Assembly: GCA_964546355.1 (NCBI GenBank)
Contig: CAZJJM010000009.1
Coordinates: 1-16,026 of the forward strand
DNA length: 16,026 nucleotides
Direction of reading: 5' to 3'
DNA from: JADLDV01 sp964546355
GTDB taxonomy: Bacteria > Patescibacteriota > Minisyncoccia > Phycocordibacterales > UBA9973
In this document: positions 7,212-12,483 of the stretch, in pieces
Layout of the letters: the number at the start of each line of letters is the position of its first letter
Position numbering within the stretch: position 1 is the first letter of the stretch
Translations under genes and position numbers: made by a program
Notes under the pieces: model-generated
What the model was told of the DNA's origin: nothing
What the model saw: the letters and a program-made list of their open reading frames with translations, nothing else
Databases searched by the model: none

Positions 7212-7240
7212 AAGACATTTTAGGGTCAAATTGATATACT
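7212..7240 (+). promoter_or_regulatory. Predicted promoter of truB
   Basis: AAGACA (7212-7217), a 17-base spacer and TATACT (7235-7240). Seven bases separate the -10 box from the ATG at 7248, so the mRNA should be leaderless. It is divergent from the infC promoter. Confidence 0.6.
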
Positions 7241-7247
7241 GACTGAA

Positions 7248-8012
7248 ATGAAACATTCTGACAGTAATCATATTTTTACGGTATATAAACCGATCGGAAA
7301 AACTCCAAAGGATATGCTTGATTTCCTAAGGGAGGAAGAGGGTATTTCGGCTGATGCCCCCCTCACATACGCGGGGCGACTTGATCCTCTTGCGGAAGGG
7401 TTGCTGATTGTCCTTGCTGGTACTCGAGTACATGACAAAGATCAGTTTTCTCACCTTGATAAGACATATGAATTTTCATTACTTCTCGGTATCGGTACTG
7501 ATACTCACGATCTTCTTGGTATGATTACCGAGCATGCTTCTTTGGATGATTTGAATAAAATTACTGAACCACGTATTCAAGAAATAGTGGAAACATTTTC
7601 TGGTACGTATGAACAATCATATCCTATGTATTCTTCAAAGACAGTTGACGGTGTGCCACTCTGGCAATATGCCCGAGAAGGAAAGATGCCATCACATATA
7701 CCAACACATAGTGTGAATATCATATTTGCAAAAACCCCTCAGGTTCGTAGAATTACAAGTTCTGAAATATTGTCGCACTGCATTGATATCGTCAGAAAAG
7801 TCGAGGGAGATTTTCGACAAGAAGAAATTATACGAAAATGGCAGGAAATTCTAAATACCAACAATCAAACATACATACTAGTCGATTGTGTTGTTGATGT
7901 ATCAAGTGGTACGTATATTCGGACACTGTGTGCAGATATTGGAAAAGCGCTTGGTGTACCAGCACTTGCGTATCATATTAAAAGAACGAGGGTGGGTGAG
8001 TATATAATATAA
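7248..8012 (+). CDS. truB: tRNA pseudouridine(55) synthase TruB-like
   Basis: Converts uridine 55 in the T-loop of tRNAs to pseudouridine. The 254-residue protein matches the TruB catalytic domain; the C-terminal PUA-like extension of longer homologues is short or absent. Motif I is FTVYKPIGKTPKDML. The catalytic block is TYAGRLDPLAEGLLIVLAG, where Asp46 is the expected nucleophile; in the canonical family this block reads GHTGTLDPxATGLL. Later blocks are QSYPMYSSKTVDGVPLWQYAREGK (family Q-x-PPxYSAxKxxGxxxYxxAR) and VSSGTYIRTLCADIGKALG (family SxGTYIRSLxxDLGxxLG). Catalysis looks intact, but the substitutions around Asp46 are a lineage feature and a shifted specificity cannot be excluded. It is transcribed alone from a leaderless-type promoter, divergent from infC. 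Confidence 0.9.
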   Translation: MKHSDSNHIFTVYKPIGKTPKDMLDFLREEEGISADAPLTYAGRLDPLAEGLLIVLAGTRVHDKDQFSHLDKTYEFSLLLGIGTDTHDLLGMITEHASLDDLNKITEPRIQEIVETFSGTYEQSYPMYSSKTVDGVPLWQYAREGKMPSHIPTHSVNIIFAKTPQVRRITSSEILSHCIDIVRKVEGDFRQEEIIRKWQEILNTNNQTYILVDCVVDVSSGTYIRTLCADIGKALGVPALAYHIKRTRVGEYII

Positions 8013-8014
8013 AT

Positions 8015-8038
8015 AAAAAGCCATCCAAAAAGGATGGC
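8015..8038 (-). terminator. Terminator between truB and the 8048-8452 gene
   Basis: GCCATCC (8020-8026) and GGATGGC (8032-8038) enclose a five-A loop. On the minus strand the stem is followed by TTTTTATTT, which makes it a good terminator for the minus-strand gene. On the + strand the tail (ATCTTT) is weak, so it is a less certain end for truB. Confidence 0.8.
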
Positions 8039-8047
8039 ATCTTTGTG

Positions 8048-8452
8048 TTATTTAGAGGGAAGAAATTTTGATAAAATTTCTTTCATAAACATATCCACAG
8101 TTTCATCGTTGTGTACAAGATAACTCGCAAAGATGGGTATACCAGCAAGAGTTTCAGTGTATTGATGTGTGTCTCCGATAGAAAAGGTTACTTGTTTATT
8201 TTTAACAAGAGTGTATGTTTTCTTGTTAAAATCAATTCTAATTTCTTCTGGATATTCTTTTTCTAAAAAAGAGAAAGATAAAACTTTTTTATCGAGCAGC
8301 AGAAAAGAATCCGGATGTTCTTTTAAATGAGCTCTTATCTCTCGATCAACTCCAGATAGTTTTTGAGTATACCCAGTCATACCAATAAGAGATGTGCAAT
8401 TAATGAGTTGATCAAACAGATCTTCTATTTTTATTTTTTGTTTTGTTAACAT
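8048..8452 (-). CDS. Hypothetical protein, 134 aa
   Basis: I do not recognise this protein. It is soluble-looking, with no signal peptide or membrane segment. The N-terminal half is charged and probably helical (KQKIKIEDLFDQLIN, then REIRAHLKEHPD). The middle has alternating hydrophobic and charged stretches suggestive of beta strands (EIRIDFNKKTYTLVKNKQVTFSIG). The C-terminus is helical (ETVDMFMKEILSKFL). It has a strong promoter of its own (TTGACA, 16 bases, TACAAT) and a terminator, so it is a real transcription unit. The ATG at 8452 is the first in frame after the predicted start site, giving a leader of about 20 bases without a Shine-Dalgarno sequence. The small secreted-protein gene lies upstream on the same strand, separated by a terminator. 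Confidence 0.7.
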   Translation of the reverse strand: MLTKQKIKIEDLFDQLINCTSLIGMTGYTQKLSGVDREIRAHLKEHPDSFLLLDKKVLSFSFLEKEYPEEIRIDFNKKTYTLVKNKQVTFSIGDTHQYTETLAGIPIFASYLVHNDETVDMFMKEILSKFLPSK

Positions 8453-8479
8453 TCTGTGTGTTTATTTTTTCTAATTCAG

Positions 8480-8507
8480 ATTGTACTGATATTAGAGTCT
8501 TTGTCAA
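8480..8507 (-). promoter_or_regulatory. Strong promoter of the 8048-8452 gene
   Basis: On the minus strand, consensus TTGACA (8507-8502), a 16-base spacer and TACAAT (8485-8480). The -35 box begins inside the T-run of the terminator of the preceding gene. Confidence 0.75.
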
Positions 8508-8534
8508 AAAAGCACCAGACGTTAGTCCGATGCT
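8505..8534 (-). terminator. Terminator of the small secreted-protein gene, overlapping its stop codon
   Basis: On the minus strand AGCATCGGAC (8534-8525) and GTCTGGTGCT (8520-8511) form ten pairs (two G-U) around a TAAC loop, followed by a T-run. The loop contains the TAA stop of the gene itself (8524-8522). Confidence 0.8.
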
Positions 8535-8872
8535 GGTAGTTTTTTCCATGTGTCATATTCATACCTATAACGAAGTGTTATTTCATCGAATGTAATAATT
8601 GCACGAATGGTCAGTAGTTCATTTTTGTATACACAAGATAGTATCTGTATGGTGCAAACAGTACATGTTTCGTACAAGGGGATTTCTTGCCAAACATTAT
8701 GTTTGTTTAGAAAAAATATTTTATCCCGTGTGTCAATTTTTGAAACAGTATCTTGACGGATGTATATTTTATGGAGTTCGCAATCAGTAAATTCAATTTG
8801 GGGAATTGTATCTTGAGCATGAATAGATAAACCATGTAAAAGAAATATAATTCCAAGAACATATGCTTTCAT
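8522..8872 (-). CDS. Small exported protein with four cysteines, function unknown
   Basis: No family is recognised. From the ATG at 8872 the product has 116 residues and begins with a signal peptide: MKAY, a hydrophobic core VLGIIFLLHGL, and a probable cleavage after SIHA. The mature part is mostly beta-like and aromatic, with cysteines at 31, 70, 73 and 80 (the middle pair as C-T-V-C), so disulfides or metal binding are possible. An in-frame ATG at 8926 would add 18 residues, but it lies inside the tmRNA terminator hairpin and would spoil the signal peptide, so 8872 is preferred. A -10-like TAGAAT (8892-8887) lies 14 bases upstream of it. The gene ends at a terminator that includes its stop codon. 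It lies directly downstream of ssrA on the same strand but appears to be a separate unit. Confidence 0.65.
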   Translation of the reverse strand: MKAYVLGIIFLLHGLSIHAQDTIPQIEFTDCELHKIYIRQDTVSKIDTRDKIFFLNKHNVWQEIPLYETCTVCTIQILSCVYKNELLTIRAIITFDEITLRYRYEYDTWKKLPASD

Positions 8873-8909
8873 GAGTACATGTTTTAATTCTATATATAGT
8901 ATATCACTA

Positions 8910-8941
8910 AAATAAATACCGCTCATAAAAATAAGCGGTAT
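8910..8941 (-). terminator. Terminator of ssrA
   Basis: ATACCGCT (8916-8923) and AGCGGTAT (8934-8941) pair perfectly. On the minus strand the stem is followed by TTATTTTA. It lies 20 bases after the tmRNA 3' end. Confidence 0.7.
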
Positions 8942-8960
8942 AAAACCATTTCTTAATTTG

Positions 8961-9351
8961 TGGAACTGTGGGGATTCGAACCCCAGTGCAAAAAGGAAGA
9001 CGTATGACGTTTACAATGCGTAGAATATTTCTGGTGTTTAAATAGTATGACTAGGAAATAGACAAAATATCATACTATCGAGTTTTGTATTATTTCAAAT
9101 GTGCAGTAAAACACGCTTCACATTCTACATCCGAAAGTATTATGCCTCAGTCTTTTCCTCGGATACGAAAAGGTGAGACACCGCGAGCCGTAGCTTACGC
9201 GAAAGCAAATTCTGCCTTACTATTTGCATAGTAAGGAGATTTTACTGCAAATGCATTTTTTGCATTTATAGGTTTGTGGTGGATTAGCAAGGAAACCACA
9301 CCTTGGCATGAATCATACGAAAACGACTTCTTGTCGATGCCTGGCAGTCCC
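8961..9351 (-). ncRNA. ssrA: Transfer-messenger RNA (tmRNA)
   Basis: It rescues stalled ribosomes by acting first as alanyl-tRNA and then as mRNA for a degradation tag, together with SmpB. The 5' end GGGACTG pairs fully with CAGTTCC at the 3' end. The third pair is G-U, the alanine identity element of tmRNA, followed by discriminator A. CCA is not encoded. The T-arm is TGGGG-TTCGAAT-CCCCA. Near the 5' end, CGTATGA pairs with TCATACG and GAAG with CTTC to form helix P2. Further inner helices are visible, such as ATAGTATGA with TCATACTAT and GTAGAAT with ATTCTAC, in the pseudoknot region. Length is 391 bases, normal for a one-piece tmRNA. The 5' end lies one base after the smpB stop on the same strand, so the precursor probably includes smpB mRNA and is cut by RNase P. 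Confidence 0.95.
9195..9263 (-). other. tmRNA tag-peptide reading frame
   Basis: From the likely resume codon GCA (9263-9261) there are 22 sense codons and then TAA (9197-9195). The encoded tag begins AKNAFAVK and ends AEFAFA. The hydrophobic, Ala-ending tail fits a protease-recognition signal. The tag is longer than the 10-residue E. coli tag but within the range seen in other bacteria. The resume codon is inferred from the tag pattern and the A-rich context before it. Confidence 0.75.
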
Positions 9352-9352
9352 A

Positions 9353-9799
9353 TTATTTTCCTGTTTTCAATGTTCTTCGAATATCTCTATCAACTTCGCG
9401 CTTTTTGATCGACTCACGTTTATCGTGAGTCTTTTTTCCGCGTGCAATACCAAGACTGACTTTGATCTTCGAACCTTTATTATACATTGCGATTGGGACT
9501 ATTGTCAAACCGTGTGTTTCAAGACGAGATTCAATATCTCGCATTTCTTTTTTTGAAAGGAGAAGATTGCGTGTCCGTTCTGGGTTGTACGATTCAGGTG
9601 TATTGCCTGCTTGATAAGGGGGGATATATGCATTGATCAGTGTTGCTTTACCATCTCGAATATGTGCATACGAAGCATCAAGGACACCGTGTTTTGTGCG
9701 AATAGATTTTACCTCAAAGCCCAAAAGCTCGATCCCTGCTTCGATGGTATCGAGTATTTCATAATTAAAATGAACTTTTTTATTGTCTATGAGGCTCAT
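9353..9799 (-). CDS. smpB: SsrA-binding protein SmpB
   Basis: It binds the tRNA-like domain of tmRNA and places it in the stalled ribosome, mimicking the codon-anticodon interaction. The 148-residue protein is full length. It has the N-terminal oligonucleotide-binding-fold start NKKVHFNYEILDTIEAGIELLGFEVKS, the ASYAHIRDGKATLINAYIPPY block, NPERTRNLLLSKKEM, KVSLGIARGKKTHDKRES, and a basic C-terminal tail (IKKREVDRDIRRTLKTGK) that in the family reaches into the mRNA channel. Its stop lies one base before mature tmRNA. The ATG at 9799 follows a minus-strand TAAGAT box by 6 bases, and no ribosome binding site is present, so translation is probably leaderless. It is divergent from ftsH. Confidence 0.96.
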   Translation of the reverse strand: MSLIDNKKVHFNYEILDTIEAGIELLGFEVKSIRTKHGVLDASYAHIRDGKATLINAYIPPYQAGNTPESYNPERTRNLLLSKKEMRDIESRLETHGLTIVPIAMYNKGSKIKVSLGIARGKKTHDKRESIKKREVDRDIRRTLKTGK

Positions 9800-9805
9800 A
9801 CGGAT

Positions 9806-9811
9806 ATCTTA
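9806..9811 (-). promoter_or_regulatory. Predicted -10 box of smpB-ssrA
   Basis: TAAGAT on the minus strand (9811-9806), 6 bases before the smpB ATG. No clear -35 box is visible. Confidence 0.4.
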
Positions 9812-9841
9812 ACATAATTTAGCGGTTTTATCTTTTTATTG

Positions 9842-9847
9842 TATAAT
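9842..9847 (+). promoter_or_regulatory. Predicted -10 box of ftsH
   Basis: A consensus TATAAT, 12 bases before the ATG at 9860. The predicted leader is only about 5 bases. A weak TTTAGC lies 18 bases upstream as a possible -35 box. Confidence 0.5.
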
Positions 9848-9859
9848 GCTCAAACATAT

Positions 9860-11761
9860 ATGAACAAAGAATATCAATCACAACCAAAAGATCAGAAAAA
9901 AACAGGAAAACCAAAATCATCACTTTCACGACATATTGTGATTACTGTTTTTATTTTCATGCTTCTTACTGCGGCGTATTCATGGATTTCTGAGGGTAAA
10001 AAAACTACTGAAGAAGTGGCAATTTCAGAAATTGCTCGTGCTGTGCAAGCAGGACTTGTAGAGCGTATTGATGTTAGTGGTCAGAAGCTCGTTGTGGGGT
10101 ATACAGATAAGACAGAAAAAACTGCTAAAAAAGAACCAGAAACATCAATTTCTCAGATGCTTATTAATTATGGTGTCACACAAGAGTCACTTGCAAAAAT
10201 AGTGATTACTATCAAGAATCAAAGCGGAGGATCGTTTTGGCTTATGACACTGCTTCCTATTTTCCTTCCGATTATTTTCATCCTCATCTTTTTCTGGTTT
10301 ATTTCTCGTCAAGCAAAAGGCGCAGGTATGCAAGCATTTAGCTTTGGACAATCAAAAGCAAAAATTACCGACCCTGACGACAAAAACAATCGCGTAACGT
10401 TTAAAGATATTGCTGGTAACAAAGAAGCGAAAGAAGAGTTGAAAGAAATCGTAGACTTTTTGAAGAATCCAAAAAAGTTTCTTGATATTGGTGCTCGTAT
10501 TCCAAAAGGGGTATTACTTACAGGTGCCCCAGGTACTGGTAAGACATTGCTCGCACGTGCGGTAGCAGGTGAGGCGGGTGTGCCGTTCTTCCATCTTTCA
10601 GGTTCAGAATTCGTCGAGATGTTTGTTGGTGTTGGCGCATCACGTGTCCGTGATCTTTTTGAAATGGCAAAAAAAATGTCTCCAGCGATTGTGTTTATTG
10701 ATGAGATAGATGCTGTTGGTCGTGTGCGTGGTACTGGTGTCGGAGGAGGGAACGATGAGCGTGAACAAACATTGAACCAAATCCTTGTTGAAATGGATGG
10801 GTTCGAGCCAAATGAAAAAGTGATTGTAATGGCAGCAACAAATCGTTCTGATGTACTTGATCCAGCATTGCTTCGTCCTGGACGTTTTGATCGTCGTGTT
10901 ATTCTCGATCTTCCTGATCGCGCAGACCGTGAAGCAATACTAACTATCCACGCGATTAAAAAACCACTCGCAGAAGATGTGCGTATTTCTGTTATTGCAG
11001 AACGAACATCAGGATTTTCTGGTGCAGATCTTTTCTCACTCATGAATGAAGCCGCAATTCTCGCTGCACGTGAAGATAGGAAACAAGTGACTCAACATGA
11101 TCTCGTTCGATCTATTGAGAAGGTTATGATGGGACCAGAGCGTAAGAGTCATTTACTATCTAAGAAAGAAAAAGAAATCACTGCGTATCACGAAGCAGGT
11201 CATGCACTTATTGCTTCAGTACTTCCTGATGCAGATCCTGTGCATAAAGTATCTATTGTTGCTCGTGGTCGTGCTGGTGGATATACACTTAAACTACCAC
11301 TTGAAGATCGTAAGCTTCAAACAAAAAAAGAATTTCTCGATGATATTGCAATGTCACTCGGAGGATACGTTGCTGAAGAAATGGTGTTTGGTGATATCAC
11401 TACCGGACCGTCAAATGACCTCCAGGTATCAACAGCACTTGCTCGAGCTATGGTCACACGATGGGGGATGAATGATACAATTGGACCAATCGCTCTTGAA
11501 TCTGATGGTGGAAAAACAATGTTTGGACGTGGTGTTGATGATAAGGATTATTCTGAAGCAATGTCTGCAAAGATCGACGATGAAGTTTCTCGTATCATGA
11601 ATACAGGACTTGTGCGAGCGAGGGAAGTGCTATCTACACATCGTGTAATTCTCGATGATATTGCAAAAAGTTTATTAGAGGTTGATACTCTTGAACAAGC
11701 TGAATATGAAGCAATTATTCAAAAACATGGAATTGCACTAAAAAAGAAAGAAGATAAATAA
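9860..11761 (+). CDS. ftsH: ATP-dependent zinc metalloprotease FtsH
   Basis: A membrane-anchored hexameric AAA+ protease that degrades damaged membrane proteins and some soluble ones, including SsrA-tagged substrates in E. coli. From the ATG at 9860 it has 633 residues, a normal length. The first membrane segment (HIVITVFIFMLLTAAYSW) is followed by an external domain of about 100 residues, then a second membrane segment (LLPIFLPIIFILIFFWFIS). The AAA module has Walker A GAPGTGKT (~221-228), Walker B IVFIDEIDAVG, and the second-region-of-homology arginines (LLRPGRFDRR). The protease domain has the zinc motif HEAGH at 444-448 and the third ligand Asp520 in GPSNDLQ. An upstream in-frame TTG (9839) is rejected because the -10 box lies inside that extension. 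It ends in a perfect bidirectional terminator. Confidence 0.96.
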   Translation: MNKEYQSQPKDQKKTGKPKSSLSRHIVITVFIFMLLTAAYSWISEGKKTTEEVAISEIARAVQAGLVERIDVSGQKLVVGYTDKTEKTAKKEPETSISQMLINYGVTQESLAKIVITIKNQSGGSFWLMTLLPIFLPIIFILIFFWFISRQAKGAGMQAFSFGQSKAKITDPDDKNNRVTFKDIAGNKEAKEELKEIVDFLKNPKKFLDIGARIPKGVLLTGAPGTGKTLLARAVAGEAGVPFFHLSGSEFVEMFVGVGASRVRDLFEMAKKMSPAIVFIDEIDAVGRVRGTGVGGGNDEREQTLNQILVEMDGFEPNEKVIVMAATNRSDVLDPALLRPGRFDRRVILDLPDRADREAILTIHAIKKPLAEDVRISVIAERTSGFSGADLFSLMNEAAILAAREDRKQVTQHDLVRSIEKVMMGPERKSHLLSKKEKEITAYHEAGHALIASVLPDADPVHKVSIVARGRAGGYTLKLPLEDRKLQTKKEFLDDIAMSLGGYVAEEMVFGDITTGPSNDLQVSTALARAMVTRWGMNDTIGPIALESDGGKTMFGRGVDDKDYSEAMSAKIDDEVSRIMNTGLVRAREVLSTHRVILDDIAKSLLEVDTLEQAEYEAIIQKHGIALKKKEDK

Positions 11762-11798
11762 TATAAAAATCACTCATACTTATGAGTGATTTTTATAT
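11761..11798. terminator. Perfect bidirectional terminator after ftsH
   Basis: An 18-bp perfect inverted repeat (11761-11778 with 11781-11798) with A- and T-runs at both ends and only two unpaired central bases. It overlaps the last base of the ftsH stop and ends 9 bases before the minus-strand stop at 11808. Confidence 0.92.
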
Positions 11799-11807
11799 TG
11801 AAAACTT

Positions 11808-12284
11808 TTACGCCATTGCTTTATCTTGTCCGACTTGATCGAGTTCACTTGATATTGTATCGAGGAATTCATGATGGGTATTCATCGCCTCTTCTGCGAG
11901 ACTGATCAACCCTTCATCATTTCTTCCTTCTCCGATCCCGCGAATGAGTGCCCAGTGTGCACTCGCTGCTCCGTGAAAGAAACTTGACCATTCGAGTATT
12001 TCTGTCGGGTTATGCCACTGATCTCCTATGTAGAGTTCTCGCATTGATTTCAATTTATCTGCAGTCTTGTCTGATTTTGTCACAAGGATATTCATATCTC
12101 CGTGTGCTTCTACCATCCCGTCAATCTGCTTTTGGTGCATCATGCAGACATCAATAAGAGATGCATATACTTCTGGATCAAGTACTGTTTGTAATGCTTC
12201 CTTTCCTGTTTCTAATGTATCTGCAGTCACGAGTGCAAATGCTCGAACTTCTCCTAATTTTTTGTTTGTGAATTCATTGTACAT
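11808..12284 (-). CDS. Predicted all-helical histidine-rich protein, function unknown
   Basis: The 158-residue soluble protein is predicted to be a helical bundle, with no signal peptide or membrane segment. Histidines and acidic residues are placed in helices (His50, His61, His91, Glu95/Glu98, His104, His110, Glu131/Glu132, His137, His138, Glu139). This is reminiscent of the metal-ligand patterns of ferritin-like or hemerythrin-like four-helix proteins, but it does not match an exact signature that I can name. A metal-binding role is a hypothesis. The ATG at 12284 follows a minus-strand TATACT box by 6 bases, with a TTTTCA 17 bases further upstream, so the mRNA should be leaderless. tRNA-Ile lies upstream on the same strand. 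The gene shares a bidirectional terminator with ftsH. Confidence 0.7.
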   Translation of the reverse strand: MYNEFTNKKLGEVRAFALVTADTLETGKEALQTVLDPEVYASLIDVCMMHQKQIDGMVEAHGDMNILVTKSDKTADKLKSMRELYIGDQWHNPTEILEWSSFFHGAASAHWALIRGIGEGRNDEGLISLAEEAMNTHHEFLDTISSELDQVGQDKAMA

Positions 12285-12290
12285 ACTAGT

Positions 12291-12319
12291 AGTATAGCGT
12301 GTTTTAGATTATGTGAAAA
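12291..12319 (-). promoter_or_regulatory. Predicted promoter of the histidine-rich protein gene
   Basis: On the minus strand, TTTTCA (12319-12314), a 17-base spacer and TATACT (12296-12291). The -10 box ends 6 bases before the ATG, which predicts a leaderless transcript. Confidence 0.55.
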
Positions 12320-12323
12320 TTTG

Positions 12324-12397
12324 TCCGCCCTCATGGATTCGAACCATGGACCCCAGAGGTATAAGCTCTGTGCTCTAACCAACTGAGCTAAGGGCGG
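12324..12397 (-). tRNA. tRNA-Ile with UAU anticodon
   Basis: A complete cloverleaf on the minus strand. The acceptor CCGCCCT pairs with AGGGCGG. The D-stem is GCTC/GAGC with an AGTTGGTTA loop. The anticodon stem CAGAG/CTCTG holds the loop CTTATAC. The variable region is GGGTC. The T-stem CATGG/CCATG has the loop TTCGAAT. Discriminator is A; CCA is not encoded. Position 33 is T and positions 34-36 read TAT, giving anticodon UAU for the isoleucine codon AUA. Most bacteria instead read AUA with a CAU-anticodon tRNA whose C is converted to lysidine by TilS. A promoter and a leader hairpin lie upstream. Confidence 0.93.
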
Positions 12398-12403
12398 TTA
12401 GAA

Positions 12404-12421
12404 ATATCTCGAGTGAGATAT
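12404..12421 (-). other. Hairpin in the 5' leader of pre-tRNA-Ile
   Basis: ATATCTC (12404-12410) and GAGATAT (12415-12421) pair perfectly around a 4-base loop. It lies between the predicted transcription start (about 12419) and the tRNA, six bases from the mature 5' end. Confidence 0.45.
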
Positions 12422-12425
12422 AGGC

Positions 12426-12454
12426 ATTCTACTCTATTTGTCCACATCTTTCAA
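12426..12454 (-). promoter_or_regulatory. Promoter of tRNA-Ile
   Basis: On the minus strand, TTGAAA (12454-12449), a 17-base spacer and TAGAAT (12431-12426). The predicted start near 12419 gives a leader of about 22 bases before the mature tRNA. Confidence 0.7.
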
Positions 12455-12469
12455 ATAACGATGGAATGG

Positions 12470-12475
12470 TACAAT
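12470..12475 (+). promoter_or_regulatory. Predicted -10 box of the coiled-coil gene
   Basis: TACAAT, 8 bases before the ATG at 12484. No good -35 box is visible at standard spacing. The region overlaps the divergent tRNA promoter. GAGGA lies between box and ATG, but is only 3 bases from the ATG and so poorly placed as a ribosome binding site. Confidence 0.4.
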
Positions 12476-12483
12476 GAGGACAT

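Noticed and set aside
8873..8926. ATG at 8926 as the start of the small secreted protein
   Set aside because: It sits in the tmRNA terminator hairpin and adds residues ahead of a clear signal peptide. The ATG at 8872 fits better.
9839..9859. TTG at 9839 as the ftsH start
   Set aside because: The consensus -10 box TATAAT lies inside this extension, and the added residues do not resemble FtsH. ATG at 9860 is better.
10309..11043. Long minus-strand open frame opposite ftsH
   Set aside because: It is a shadow of the biased codon pattern of ftsH. The product is a low-complexity Ser/Arg-rich sequence without family features.
12476..12483. GAGGA as a Shine-Dalgarno sequence for the coiled-coil gene
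   Set aside because: It is only 3 bases from the ATG and lies at or before the predicted transcription start.
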